NCBI RefSeq assembly: GCF_001598415.1 | Contig: NZ_BCYX01000023.1 | Coordinates: 15,001-67,480 of the forward strand | Source of the DNA: Sphingomonas mali NBRC 15500 | Lineage (GTDB): Bacteria > Pseudomonadota > Alphaproteobacteria > Sphingomonadales > Sphingomonadaceae | DNA length: 52,480 nucleotides | Direction: 5' to 3' | Shown: one piece after another, positions 26,183-35,283 of the stretch | How the letters are laid out: each line of letters starts with the position of its first letter | Numbering within the stretch: the first letter of the stretch is position 1 | Program-made: the position numbers and the translations under genes | The notes under the pieces: model-generated | What the model saw: only the letters and a program-made list of their open reading frames with translations | Databases searched by the model: none | Told to the model about the DNA's origin: nothing

Positions 26183-27079
26183 ATGCCGACCGAAACCGTT
26201 GATCCCCGCTTCGCCGATGTCGATCGCTGGCCGACCCTATCGGTGGTGGAAACGATGCTCGAGGGACAACTCGCCGCGATCGCCGCGCTCAAGGGCCAGA
26301 CCGGCGCGATCGCGGCCGCGGCCGAAGCGGCTGCTGCCCGCATGCACAAAGGCGGGCGGCTGGTCTATGCCGGCGCCGGGACCTCGGGGCGACTTGCGGT
26401 GCAGGACGGTGTCGAACTCACCCCGACCTACAATTGGCCGTCGGACCGGCTCGTTTTCCTCGTCGCCGGCGGCACCGGCGCGTTGATGCGCAGCGTCGAG
26501 GGCGCCGAAGACAATGTCGAGGTGGCGCGAGACGAAGTCGCGGCGGCGGAGGTCGGCCCCGACGACGTGCTGATCGCGGTCGCGGCGAGTGGCCGCACGC
26601 CTTATGCCGTCGCGGCGCTCGAGGCGGCACGGGCACGCGGCGCCTTGACCATCGCCATCGCCAACAATCCCGGCACGCCGCTGCTGGCCGCCGCCGATCA
26701 CCCGATCGTCGCCGATACAGGCGCCGAGATCGTCGCGGGATCCACCCGGATGAAGGCGGGCACCGCGCAAAAGGCCGCGCTCAACATGCTGTCGACCGCG
26801 ATCATGCTGCGCTGCGGGCTCGTCCATCGCGGGCTGATGGTGAACATGCGGATTTCGAACGAAAAGCTCTTCCACCGCGCGCGGCGAATGGTGGCGACTC
26901 TGGCCGGTATCGACGAAGCCCGGGCCGCGGACGCCCTCGATCTCGCGGACAAGGATCTCAGGCGGGCAGTGCTGATCGCTCGCGGCCTCAGCCCGCGGGA
27001 TGCCGCCGACCGCCTTGCAAGCGCTGGCGGTGATCTGGGCAGCGTGCTCGCAAGCTTGGGGCAATCCGAGGCCGAGTGA
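26183..27079 (+). CDS. murQ: N-acetylmuramic acid 6-phosphate etherase
   Basis: Cleaves the lactyl ether of MurNAc-6-phosphate to GlcNAc-6-phosphate and D-lactate in the cytoplasm. The 298-aa protein is a SIS-domain enzyme of normal length: 'GGRLVYAGAGTSGRLAVQDG' (about 56-75) binds the sugar phosphate, 'ELTPTYNW' follows, and the signature 'GAEIVAGSTRMKAGTAQKAA' near 179-198 is diagnostic of MurQ. The C-terminus forms a small helical domain. Start ATG 26183 behind GAGGG. It is divergent from the murK-amiE-namZ-symporter operon, completing a route from peptidoglycan to GlcNAc-6-P. Confidence 0.96.
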   Translation: MPTETVDPRFADVDRWPTLSVVETMLEGQLAAIAALKGQTGAIAAAAEAAAARMHKGGRLVYAGAGTSGRLAVQDGVELTPTYNWPSDRLVFLVAGGTGALMRSVEGAEDNVEVARDEVAAAEVGPDDVLIAVAASGRTPYAVAALEAARARGALTIAIANNPGTPLLAAADHPIVADTGAEIVAGSTRMKAGTAQKAALNMLSTAIMLRCGLVHRGLMVNMRISNEKLFHRARRMVATLAGIDEARAADALDLADKDLRRAVLIARGLSPRDAADRLASAGGDLGSVLASLGQSEAE

Positions 27080-27118
27080 CGTCCGCCACATATATAGTTG
27101 AATGCGATCAAGCTGAAT

Positions 27119-27210
27119 CGTCACCCCGGCCTTGTGCCGGGGTCCAACTCTTCACAACGGACTCCAGCCGTTGTTGCACGTTGGATGCCGGAACAAGTCC
27201 GGCATGACGG
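27119..27210 (+). repeat. Inverted pair of REP-like palindromes (same family as 8771-8862)
   Basis: Copies at 27119-27146 (CGTCACCCCGGCCTTGTGCC and onward) and 27180-27210 (TTGGATGCCGGAACAAGTCC and onward) lie in opposite orientation, with CACAACGG and CCGTTGTTG pairing between them. They separate the convergent murQ and flavoprotein genes. Confidence 0.85.
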
Positions 27211-27223
27211 CTAAAGCGTTAGG

Positions 27224-28597
27224 TTAGTCGCCCTTCGACTCCAGCCCCAGCAACAAGGTCGGGATGAGTTCCGACACGGTCGGATGCACCGGCACCGCCC
27301 AGCGCAACGTGTCGAACGGCTCGTCCGCCGACATAGCGTCGACGATGCCATGGATCGCCTCGTCGCCGCCGGTGCCCAGGATTGCCGCCCCCAGGATGCG
27401 GCGCGTCGCGCGGTCGGCGATGACCTTCATCATGCCTTTGGTCTCGCCCTTTTCGACCGCGCGGCCGACGCGCGTCATCGGGCGTGTCGAAACCAGCACG
27501 TCATTGCCTTTGGCGCGGGCTTCGGTCTCGGTCATGCCGGCGCGGCCGAGCGGCGGGTCGATGTACAGCGCATAGCCGGGAACGCGCTGGCTGAGCTTGC
27601 GGTCGCCGCCGTCGAGCAGGTTGGCTGCGACGATCTCGAAATCGTTATAGGCAGTGTGAGTGAAGGCGCCGCGCCCGTTGCAGTCGCCCAGCGCCCAGAT
27701 GCCCGGGACATTGGTCGCGAGCCGGTCGTCGACGGTAATATAGCCGCGCTGGTCGACCGCGACGCCAGCCGCCTCGAGCCCGAGGTCGTCGGTATTCGGC
27801 CGCCGCCCGACGGCGAGCAGCACATGGCTGCCGACGACGTCGGGCTCGCCGCTGGCGCAATCGACCGATACCGCGACGCCGTCCGGATGCGGGCGAAACC
27901 CGATGCAATTGGCCCCGGTCCGAACGGCGATGCCCTCATCCTCCAGGATCGCCTGGATCGCGGCGGATATCTCCGGATCCTCGCGCGGCACCACGCGGTC
28001 GGCGCGCTCGACGACGGTGACGGTCGCGCCGAACCGGGCGTGCATCTGCGCGAATTCGAGGCCGATATAGCTGCCCCCGACCACGACCAGATGGCGGGGA
28101 ATCGCGTCGAGTGCGACCATGTCGGTATTGTCGAGATAGGGAACCTCGCCGACGCCGGGCATGTCGGGCACGGACGCGCGCCCGCCGACATTGAGGAAGA
28201 TGCGCGGTGCGCTGATCTCCACCCCGTCGACCGCGATGCTGGTCGGGCCGGTGAATCGGGCATGGCCGCGCAGCAGCGTCAGTTGCTTCATGCCGGCCAG
28301 CCAAGTCTCGTTGTTGGTGCGGGCGTTGATCGTCACCTGATGCGCGCGCGCCGCCACTGCCGCCATGTCGATGCCGACATCGCCTATGATGATCCCCAGG
28401 TCGCGGCGGCGCGCGAGATGCGCGGCATAGGCGCTCGCCACCAGCGTCTTGGTCGGCATGCAGCCGGTGTTGACGCAAGTGCCGCCGATCAGCTTGCGCT
28501 CGATCAGCGCGACCCGCATCCCGGCATCGGTCAGCCGTCCGGCTAATGGCGGTCCCGCCTGGCCGGCGCCGACGATGATGGCATCGTAGCTGGTCAT
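27224..28597 (-). CDS. Class I pyridine nucleotide-disulfide oxidoreductase (mercuric reductase-like)
   Basis: A 457-aa FAD/NAD(P)H enzyme with the dihydrolipoamide dehydrogenase layout. FAD motif 'IIVGAGQAG' is at the N-terminus, the redox pair C41 and C46 in 'GGTCVNTGCMPTK', the NAD(P) motif 'VVVGGSYIGLEFAQMHARFG' near 175, and the dimerisation-domain 'VPVHPTVSELIPTLL' gives the active-site His-Glu pair. It lacks the N-terminal HMA domain and C-terminal vicinal cysteines of true mercuric reductases. Start ATG 28597 with AGGG upstream; GTG 28603 is an alternative. Its physiological disulfide is unknown. Confidence 0.9.
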   Translation of the reverse strand: MTSYDAIIVGAGQAGPPLAGRLTDAGMRVALIERKLIGGTCVNTGCMPTKTLVASAYAAHLARRRDLGIIIGDVGIDMAAVAARAHQVTINARTNNETWLAGMKQLTLLRGHARFTGPTSIAVDGVEISAPRIFLNVGGRASVPDMPGVGEVPYLDNTDMVALDAIPRHLVVVGGSYIGLEFAQMHARFGATVTVVERADRVVPREDPEISAAIQAILEDEGIAVRTGANCIGFRPHPDGVAVSVDCASGEPDVVGSHVLLAVGRRPNTDDLGLEAAGVAVDQRGYITVDDRLATNVPGIWALGDCNGRGAFTHTAYNDFEIVAANLLDGGDRKLSQRVPGYALYIDPPLGRAGMTETEARAKGNDVLVSTRPMTRVGRAVEKGETKGMMKVIADRATRRILGAAILGTGGDEAIHGIVDAMSADEPFDTLRWAVPVHPTVSELIPTLLLGLESKGD

Positions 28598-28756
28598 CGC
28601 CACACCCTAAACGCGGGGGACGGCGTCGCACAGCTACACCAAAGCATCGGCCGACTCCTTCTTGTCTTGATCGATCGCCATCGCCATCGTGAACGCTAAC
28701 CGCCATGGCCGGAACACGCCATTGCGGATTCGTCCAACCATGCCGAGGAGCAGCAG

Positions 28757-29125
28757 ATGGCCACGACTTGCGATCATCTCGACACGATCGAAACGGTGAC
28801 CCCGGCGACCCTGGGCTGCGCGGAATGCCTCAAGAACGGCAGCTGGTGGGTGCATTTGCGGCTGTGCCGGACCTGCGGCCATGTCGGCTGTTGCGACGAT
28901 TCGCCGTTCCGGCACGCGACCGCGCATTTCCACGCCACGGGACATCCGATCATCGAGGGCTATGATCCGCCGGAGGGTTGGGGCTGGTGCTATGTCGACG
29001 AGGTGATGGTGGATTTCGGCGGCGCCACCACGCAACAGCGCGGCCCGATCCCGCGCTTCATCGATGACGAGGGCCGGCTGATATCGTCGGCGATCCGCGG
29101 GTTGAAGCCGCAGATCGAGGAATGA
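28757..29125 (+). CDS. UBP-type zinc finger protein
   Basis: A 122-aa protein that is almost entirely a zinc finger of the ubiquitin-hydrolase type. Cysteines and histidines are in 'TCDHLD', 'GCAECLKNGSWWVHLRLCRT', 'CGHVGCCDDSPFRHATAHFH' and 'TGHPII', which gives the three-zinc pattern. Bacteria have no ubiquitin system, so the finger probably binds a free C-terminus or another protein. The next gene begins 31 bases later on the same strand, and this pairing with a thioredoxin-reductase-like protein is one I recall from other bacteria. The ATG follows GAGGAGCAG. Confidence 0.9.
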   Translation: MATTCDHLDTIETVTPATLGCAECLKNGSWWVHLRLCRTCGHVGCCDDSPFRHATAHFHATGHPIIEGYDPPEGWGWCYVDEVMVDFGGATTQQRGPIPRFIDDEGRLISSAIRGLKPQIEE

Positions 29126-29156
29126 AGGCTGTGCCGATGACCAACGGGGGCGAGTG

Positions 29157-30773
29157 ATGGAAACGATCGGCCGCGACTTGCGCGAAATGCAGCGGACGCC
29201 GCTCGCGCCATCGCATGTGTCGGCGCTCCGCGCGGCGGGGCAAATAGTGGACTATCCGGCGGGCACGATATTGTGCCGCCCGGGCGAGCCGATCGATCGC
29301 TTCGTCTATGTCGAGGCGGGCGAGATCGAGGTAGTCAACGCCTTCACCGGCGAGCGCCTGGTCCCTTCCACGCTCGGCCCCACCCAGTTCATGAGCGAGA
29401 TCGCGCTGCTCAGCGGCGGCAATTGGTCGATGCCGATGCGCGCGGTCGTCGATACCAGGGTGATCGAGGTGCCGCGTGCCGACATGCTGCGCCTGATGTC
29501 GCAGATCCCGGAAATGTCGGACATCGTCATCACCGTCCTGTCGGCCCGCCGCCGCCGCCAGCTCGAGGCGCGCGACGCATCCTTGGTGCTGATCGGCGAG
29601 GATGCCAGCCGCGAGGTCCGGCGCGTGGCGGAATTCGTCAGCCGCAATCGCTTGCCCTTCACCTCATGGCCGCTGGGATCGCCCGAAGCCGCGGACGTCG
29701 CACAAAGCAGCGGGATTTCGGCGGACCAGCCGGCGGTGATCTTCGGCCGCGATACCGTGGTGACCGATCCCACGCCCGGCAAGGTCGCGCGACTGCTCGG
29801 CGTCAATCATGATTTCGCCGACGATCAGGAATTCGACGTGCTGATCGTCGGCGGCGGTCCTGCCGGCGTCGCCGCCGGTGTCTATGCCGGGGCCGAGGGG
29901 CTCAATGCGCTGGTGATCGAGGATACCGCGATCGGCGGCCAGGCCGGGACGTCGAGCCGGATCGAGAATTACATGGGATTCCCGACCGGCATTTCGGGCG
30001 CCGACCTTGTTTGGCGCGGTGAGATCCAGGCGATGAAGTTCGGCACGAAGTTCGCGATGCCGCGCCGCGTCGCGAAACTCGAAACGCTCGAGGGCGGCCG
30101 GTTCTGCGCCACGTTCGACAATGGCCGCCGCGTCAGCGCGGGTGCCGTGGTCGTCGCCACCGGCGTGCAATATCGCCGCCTGCCGATCGACCGGCTCGCC
30201 GAGTTCGAAGGCGCCGGCGTCTATTATGCCGCGACCGAGATGGAGGCGCGCTATTGCCGCGAAGCCGAGACTTTCGTCATCGGCGGCGGCAATTCCGCCG
30301 GCCAGGCCGCGATGTTCCTGTGCCGCACGGCAGCGCATGTCCGGCTGCTGGTGCGCGGCTCGTCGCTCGCCGCCTCGATGTCGAGCTATCTCTCCAGCCG
30401 GCTCGAGGCGGACCCGGCGATCACCATCGAATATGGCGTCGAAGTCGCCGGCCTGCATGGCGACGAGAAGCTCGAGGCGGTGACGATCCGCAACGCCCAG
30501 GACGGGACGCACCGCCAGGCACCGGCCTGCGCCTTGTTCGTGATGGTCGGCGCCGCGCCGAATACCGGCTGGCTGTCCGGCCTGGTCGATCTCGACGATA
30601 AGGGATTCGTGCTGACCGGCGACGCGGTCGGCGGAGCGTCGCCTTATGCCACCTCGCGCCCCGGCATCTTCGCGGTGGGCGATGTCCGCGCCGGGTCGGT
30701 CAAGCGGGTCGCGTCATCGGTCGGCGAGGGGTCGGTGGTGATTTCCAAGGTCTGGGAGTTCCTGAATCGCTAG
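29157..30773 (+). CDS. Cyclic nucleotide-binding domain fused to a thioredoxin reductase-like flavoprotein without CxxC
   Basis: A 538-aa protein in three parts. Residues about 20-130 are a CRP-type cyclic-nucleotide binding domain ('VDYPAGTILCRPGEPIDRFV', 'GEIEVVNAF'). Residues about 140-215 resemble a thioredoxin/glutaredoxin-like linker. From about 225 a thioredoxin reductase fold follows: 'DVLIVGGGPAGVAAGVYAGA' (FAD), 'ETFVIGGGNSAGQAAMF' (NADPH) and 'GIFAVGDVRAGSVKRVASSV' (FAD end). At the place of the redox CATC the sequence is 'YYAATEMEARYC', so the disulfide pair is missing. It follows the UBP zinc finger gene. ATG 29157 is used; GTG 29154 is adjacent. Confidence 0.9.
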   Translation: METIGRDLREMQRTPLAPSHVSALRAAGQIVDYPAGTILCRPGEPIDRFVYVEAGEIEVVNAFTGERLVPSTLGPTQFMSEIALLSGGNWSMPMRAVVDTRVIEVPRADMLRLMSQIPEMSDIVITVLSARRRRQLEARDASLVLIGEDASREVRRVAEFVSRNRLPFTSWPLGSPEAADVAQSSGISADQPAVIFGRDTVVTDPTPGKVARLLGVNHDFADDQEFDVLIVGGGPAGVAAGVYAGAEGLNALVIEDTAIGGQAGTSSRIENYMGFPTGISGADLVWRGEIQAMKFGTKFAMPRRVAKLETLEGGRFCATFDNGRRVSAGAVVVATGVQYRRLPIDRLAEFEGAGVYYAATEMEARYCREAETFVIGGGNSAGQAAMFLCRTAAHVRLLVRGSSLAASMSSYLSSRLEADPAITIEYGVEVAGLHGDEKLEAVTIRNAQDGTHRQAPACALFVMVGAAPNTGWLSGLVDLDDKGFVLTGDAVGGASPYATSRPGIFAVGDVRAGSVKRVASSVGEGSVVISKVWEFLNR

Positions 30774-30776
30774 CGG

Positions 30777-31373
30777 CTAGGCCGCCGCGCTATGTTCATC
30801 GCGAGCGGTATTCCAAACTTCTCGCGCGGCATCCGCATTCATCGCCGCAATGGCCAGTCCGACGATCAAATCGGGCCAGGCAGAACGCCACAGGAATGCG
30901 GTCGCCAACCCCGCCGCTATCATTGCGATGTTAGCCAGCGCGTCGTTGCGAGCGGACAGGAACGCAGCTTGCGTCAGGCTTCCGCCATGATGGCGGTGCT
31001 TTGCCAGCAGGAACGCGCAAAGCAGGTTGATCGCCAGCGCGCCGGTCGCCGTAGCCGAAAGCCCGAACGGCGACGGCGCGACCGGCGCGGTGAACTTTTC
31101 CCATGCTGTCCACACTGTCGCGATGCCGGGCACCAGCAGGATTGCCGCAAGCGCCATTCCGAGGCGGGCACGGTTCTTCGCTGTCCAGCCCAGGGCGGCA
31201 AAGATCAGGATGTTGACTGACGCGTCTTCGAGAAAATCGACGCTATCGGCGAACAGCGACACCGAACCGATATGCAAGGCGACCGCGAATTCGACGCCGA
31301 AAAAGGCAAGATTGAGCGTCGCGACCCAAAGAACGGCGCGCCGCAAAACATGGTTCGGATGGTCGTTTCTCAT
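30777..31373 (-). CDS. Short cation diffusion facilitator-like transporter
   Basis: A 198-aa membrane protein with about six helices. 'SLFADSVDFLEDASVNILIF' on helix 2 and 'SARNDALANIAMIAAGLATA' on helix 5 carry the paired Asp-type metal ligands of CDF exporters, and 'KHRHHGGS' is a His-rich loop between helices 4 and 5. The cytoplasmic C-terminal metal sensing domain of full CDF proteins is missing. The start is ATG 31373; an extension of 13 codons is possible. It ends three bases from the stop of the cNMP-flavoprotein gene (convergent). Confidence 0.82.
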   Translation of the reverse strand: MRNDHPNHVLRRAVLWVATLNLAFFGVEFAVALHIGSVSLFADSVDFLEDASVNILIFAALGWTAKNRARLGMALAAILLVPGIATVWTAWEKFTAPVAPSPFGLSATATGALAINLLCAFLLAKHRHHGGSLTQAAFLSARNDALANIAMIAAGLATAFLWRSAWPDLIVGLAIAAMNADAAREVWNTARDEHSAAA

Positions 31374-31557
31374 CGCCAGGCGGTAGCAACGCCGGCAAGC
31401 GATAGAAAGCAACTGGGGTCGGCGTCGTCGCTATCCGGAGATACTCGATAGCCGTGATGGGCGGTCCCGGAAGTGTATCGGAAACCGCGATTATCCGGAA
31501 CATTACGCATCGTTGCGCGCGCGCGGATCCTGCATGTGGATTGCGGAGGTGTGTTCC

Positions 31558-31845
31558 ATGCCGCGCACTATCGATGGCGAACGCAAACGGACTAACGTTT
31601 CCAGGCCGCGGCCCAACCCCTGCGGATCCGACCATCGTTTTTGGGACGCCGGCGCTCGATTTCGGCTTCCTCGTCAGAAGCCTCTCGCCGGTTCGCCTGT
31701 GGCGCCAATGGTAGGGAGTCAGCAGAAATCCGTCGACACCGGCTCCAGCGAGCGCTGGCTCTACTTCGCTACTGCCGTATGTTTCATAGCGATGATCGCC
31801 ACGTTCGGTATGTTGATCTGGCAGATCGCAAGAGCGTTCAAATAA
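31558..31845 (+). CDS. Possible small tail-anchored membrane protein, 95 aa
   Basis: Not a family I recognise. The ATG at 31558 has a good GGAGG 8 bases upstream. The N-terminal 60 residues are basic and Pro-rich with little order; the end holds one convincing membrane helix, 'WLYFATAVCFIAMIATFGML', followed by a short basic tail. An inner ATG at 31708 would give a 45-aa single-helix protein. No other gene fits this stretch, but coding is not proven. Confidence 0.35.
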   Translation: MPRTIDGERKRTNVSRPRPNPCGSDHRFWDAGARFRLPRQKPLAGSPVAPMVGSQQKSVDTGSSERWLYFATAVCFIAMIATFGMLIWQIARAFK

Positions 31846-31986
31846 CGTCCGACAGGCGCGGCGGGTATGGCGTGCGCGCGCAAGCGGTGACTGCGTTTCG
31901 ATCGTCTCGCGGATCGCCGGTTCGGGCAATCACGATTGCTCCCCACCCGCCGGAGCAGTTGCCGAGCCGTCCAACGGCATCCCCAA

Positions 31987-33945
31987 TCACGCCGCGGCGG
32001 TGGATTGCGTGCCCGCCAGACCGGTGCGCGCCAGGAGTTGCCGAAGCTCGTCTTCGTCGAGCGTCTCGCGATCAACCAACAATTGGGCGCCAGCTTCCAG
32101 CGTACCGCGACGCTCCTCCAGGACGTGCGTGGCCTTCTCGAACGCGGCCTGCAGGATCGACCGGACCTCCTTGTCGATCAGCGCCGCTGTCGCTTCGCTA
32201 TGCTCGCGCGTCTGCGCGACATTGGGCTCGTTCAGCCGGTCGAGATAGGGTCGGCTCTGGTCATCATAGACGACGTGCCCGATCTTGTCGGACATGCCGT
32301 AGCGCAGCACCATGGCGCGCGCCGTATCGGTTGCCTTGGCCAGATCGTCGGCTGCACCGGTCGAGAGATCTCCGCCGCAAACCAGCTCGGCGGCGCGTCC
32401 GCCGAGCAATACCGCCATGCGATCGGCCAGTTCGCCGCGACTGAGGATGAAGCGGTCCTCCGTGGGCCGCTGCATCGTGTAGCCAAGCGAGCCGATACCG
32501 TGCGGGATGATCGACACTTTATGGACGGGGTCCGCCCCCGGCAGGCTCAGCGCCACCAGGGCATGGCCCATCTCGTGGCGCGCAATGGTCAGGCGCTCCT
32601 TGGGGTTCATCAACCTGCCGTGCTGCTCGAGGCCGGCGACGATGCGCTCGACACCTGCGGTGAAGTCCTCCATCGCCACCGCTTCGGCATCGCGCCGGGT
32701 GGCGTGGAGTGCCGCCTCGTTGACCAGATTGGCCAGGTCCGCCCCGGTGAACCCCGGCGTCAGCCCGGCGACCTTGTCCGGATCGACGTCGCTCGCGATC
32801 TTTGCCGTGCGCAGATGCACTTTCAATATCTGCGCGCGGCCGGTCCGGTCGGGGCGATCCACCAGGACATGCCGGTCGAAGCGTCCCGCCCGCAGCAGGG
32901 CCGGATCGAGGATTTCGGGCCGATTGGTCGCGGCGAGGATGACGACGCCGCTGCGGGTATCGAATCCGTCCATTTCCGCCAGGAGCTGATCGAGCGTCTG
33001 CTCCTTCTCGTCATGGCCGCCCAGCACCGACAGCCCCCGGGCAGAGCCCAGAGCATCCAGTTCGTCGATGAAGATGATGCAGGGCGCATGGTTGTGCGCC
33101 TGTTCGAAAAGATCGCGGACGCGCGCGGCACCCACGCCGACGAACATCTCGACGAATTCGGCTCCCGAGATCGAGAAGAAGGGCACACCCGCTTCACCCG
33201 CGACCGCTTTGGCGAGCAGCGTCTTGCCCGTGCCGGGCGGTCCCACGAGCAAGACGCCCTTCGGCATATGGGCGCCAAGTCGACCGTAGCTGACCGGATC
33301 CCTCAGGAAGGCGACCACTTCGCGAAGCTCGGCCTTGGCTTCATCGACGCCGGCGACGTCGTCGAAGGTAACCCCGGTATCGGATTCGACGTAGAGTTTC
33401 ACCCTGCTCTTGCCGATGGCCAGAAGCCCGCCCGCCCCCTGCCGCGCCGCGCCGCGCAGCATGAACCACCAGATGCCGACCCAGAAGACGATCGGCACCA
33501 CCCAGGACAATAGCGTCGCCAGCCAGCCGCCGCCGGGACTGGCGCTGAAGCGAACGTGGTAGCGGTCGAGCTCTGCCGCCAACCCGGGCTCGACGCGTGT
33601 GGTCGCGAACGACCGATGACCCTCGGCATCCGGCGCGGTGTATTTGCCCTGGATGGACGTGTCCGACAAAACGACTTCGGCGACGCGGCCACCGCGCAGG
33701 TCTTGCAGGAACTCGCTATAGGGGATCGTCTTGCTGGCTTGGCCGGTCCACAGCAACTGAGACAGGATGAGGCCGAAAAAAGCGGCGATCATCCAATACC
33801 AGAGGCGGGGCTGTCTGTTTGCCGGGGGCTCTTGCCCTGGCTTCATTGCCGAACGATTGACGGCGCCGTCCGACGCCTGTTCCAATCCGAAAAGGCGAGA
33901 CAACAGGTTTCCCCGCGGCGGCTGCGATCGTTCGGGCCCACTCAT
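31987..33945 (-). CDS. ftsH: ATP-dependent zinc metalloprotease FtsH
   Basis: A 652-aa membrane-bound AAA+ protease that degrades misfolded membrane and some soluble proteins. Two membrane helices (about 49-68 and 141-163) enclose a periplasmic domain. Walker A is GPPGTGKT (235-242), Walker B '[12 protein letters not shown]' (289-300), the pore loop 'FVG' near 268-270, arginine finger 'RAGRFDR' near 352-358, and the zinc site HEMGH at 457-461. It sits in the accessory stretch rather than beside core partners such as tilS, so it may be an additional stress-related copy; the rest of the genome is needed to tell. Confidence 0.95.
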   Translation of the reverse strand: MSGPERSQPPRGNLLSRLFGLEQASDGAVNRSAMKPGQEPPANRQPRLWYWMIAAFFGLILSQLLWTGQASKTIPYSEFLQDLRGGRVAEVVLSDTSIQGKYTAPDAEGHRSFATTRVEPGLAAELDRYHVRFSASPGGGWLATLLSWVVPIVFWVGIWWFMLRGAARQGAGGLLAIGKSRVKLYVESDTGVTFDDVAGVDEAKAELREVVAFLRDPVSYGRLGAHMPKGVLLVGPPGTGKTLLAKAVAGEAGVPFFSISGAEFVEMFVGVGAARVRDLFEQAHNHAPCIIFIDELDALGSARGLSVLGGHDEKEQTLDQLLAEMDGFDTRSGVVILAATNRPEILDPALLRAGRFDRHVLVDRPDRTGRAQILKVHLRTAKIASDVDPDKVAGLTPGFTGADLANLVNEAALHATRRDAEAVAMEDFTAGVERIVAGLEQHGRLMNPKERLTIARHEMGHALVALSLPGADPVHKVSIIPHGIGSLGYTMQRPTEDRFILSRGELADRMAVLLGGRAAELVCGGDLSTGAADDLAKATDTARAMVLRYGMSDKIGHVVYDDQSRPYLDRLNEPNVAQTREHSEATAALIDKEVRSILQAAFEKATHVLEERRGTLEAGAQLLVDRETLDEDELRQLLARTGLAGTQSTAAA

Positions 33946-34188
33946 GGGCCGGTTCTACGAAATGTGGCACCACTCTCCCCATACGTGTTGTCCCGCAGGA
34001 ATCCTGTGGAGGCCCGGCGCCATTCCCTGCCGAAACAGGTCGGGAACACTACGTATTGGACACATGGTCGCTGTCGTTCACCTGAAGCCGATGCCCTACG
34101 GCCCGAAGCCGAATATCCGTGGATACTGCCCGGTCCAAACGCCTGGCGTATCGGCCTTGCCGAGACCAAAGGGGGAAAAGGAGGCGAT

Positions 34189-34626
34189 ATGCTGGTACCT
34201 CATGGAGCCTATGTTCTCGCGCTTGATGGCGGCCATATGCGGCTCTTTCGCAATCAGGGAAGCAATCACGCGATCCGGCTGGAAACGGTCAAGGAGCGCA
34301 AGCTGCACAATCCGCGAACCCATGTGATCGACGATGACCAACCCGGTCGGTCGTTCCAGAGCGTCGGTGGCGCGCGCAGCGCCTATCCGGCAGCCGATAC
34401 GCATCAGCGTCGCGAGGATGAATTCTGTGAAGCCGCGCTCGGCGAAACCCTGGCGGAAACGGGGGATGCGCCGGCGCTGATCCTGATCGCTCCGCCACGC
34501 GTGATGGGGGTAGTGCGCAAGCAGATGGAACGCGAGCGACGGCTTCCGCCGACGCAGGAAATCGTCAAGGATCTGACGAAGGTCGAGCCGAAGGCGCTGG
34601 AGGAGTGGTTGCGCGCGCATCATTGA
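34189..34626 (+). CDS. Host attachment family protein
   Basis: A 145-aa protein of the 'protein required for attachment to host cells' family, opening 'MLVPHGAYVLALDGGHMRLF' and closing with 'ILIAPPRVMGVVRKQMERE' and 'EIVKDLTKVEPKALEEWLR', the typical end. The family fold resembles translation factor eRF1 domain 2-like proteins; its molecular role is not settled. Start ATG 34189 sits behind an excellent AAGGAGG 6 bases away, so longer frames upstream are rejected. Genes of this family are frequently found in stress islands like the present one. Confidence 0.9.
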   Translation: MLVPHGAYVLALDGGHMRLFRNQGSNHAIRLETVKERKLHNPRTHVIDDDQPGRSFQSVGGARSAYPAADTHQRREDEFCEAALGETLAETGDAPALILIAPPRVMGVVRKQMERERRLPPTQEIVKDLTKVEPKALEEWLRAHH

Positions 34627-34666
34627 GCGGCCCGGGTAAAGCCCGCTGTCCCCTATCGGCGGCGCC

Positions 34667-34810
34667 TCAGCGGTCCGGGCGGCCGGCCACCAGCCCTGCG
34701 TCCGAATAGACGTTGTTGGCATTCCACAGCATCCAGCCATTGGCACCGAACTCGCGCGCCGCGCGGATCTGTTCGGTCACCTCGTCAGCGTCGAACGCGC
34801 GAGTTGCAAG
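34667..34810 (-). pseudogene. C-terminal remnant of a putative glycoside hydrolase (DUF4015-like)
   Basis: A minus-strand frame ending in TGA at 34667 reads 'TRAFDADEVTEQIRAAREFG' then 'ANGWMLWNANNVYSDAGL'. This is like the end of GH10-like putative glycoside hydrolases (DUF4015), whose last strand carries GWMLWN. Only about 45 residues remain; the upstream part is not found, so this is a gene relic. Confidence 0.55.
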
Positions 34811-35283
34811 TGCGTCATCGCAAGCCGGTCACCGCGTCAGCGCCATAAAGAGCTACATGAGCGAGCGTCAGAATCTGGCGCCGATGGTCATCGCGCCGCC
34901 CGCCATCTTGCGGGAAGACTTCCTTCGCGACGCGCGCCGCCATTTCCACAACGTCCGCGGCGGAGGGCGCACGCGCCTCGCCGATGCACGAGATGAGGGC
35001 GGGCGGGAACAGCGGCAATGTGGGCTCCAGATCGGCGTGGTGACGGCGCTCCTGCAACAAGTGCTGCCGGCAGTCCGGGCCTTTCACCAACGGCGCGGCG
35101 CAGTCCAATCCGTAGAGTCCCGTATAAATCCATCCTCCGGCGTTTTCCGGCTGCCGGAGACAAGTCTTTAGTCGCGCGACCAAGCAAGCGGAGGTCGAGC
35201 GGACGAAGACTACGGGAATCTGCGAATAGGGCGGCAGCAGATGACCTATCACAACAGCGACGACCGGCCATGGGAGGCCCAGG
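34811..35283. other. Stretch without a recognisable gene
   Basis: Open frames exist on both strands (for example minus 34815-35252 and plus 34713-35171) but none gives a protein I recognise, and none has a good ribosome site. A helical piece on the minus strand, 'AADVVEMAARVAKEVFPQ', could be the trace of another broken gene. It lies between the glycoside hydrolase remnant and the histidine kinase. Confidence 0.4.

Noticed and set aside
31243..31929. 228-codon minus-strand open frame
   Set aside because: It overlaps the start of the cation transporter and has no recognisable fold or ribosome site.
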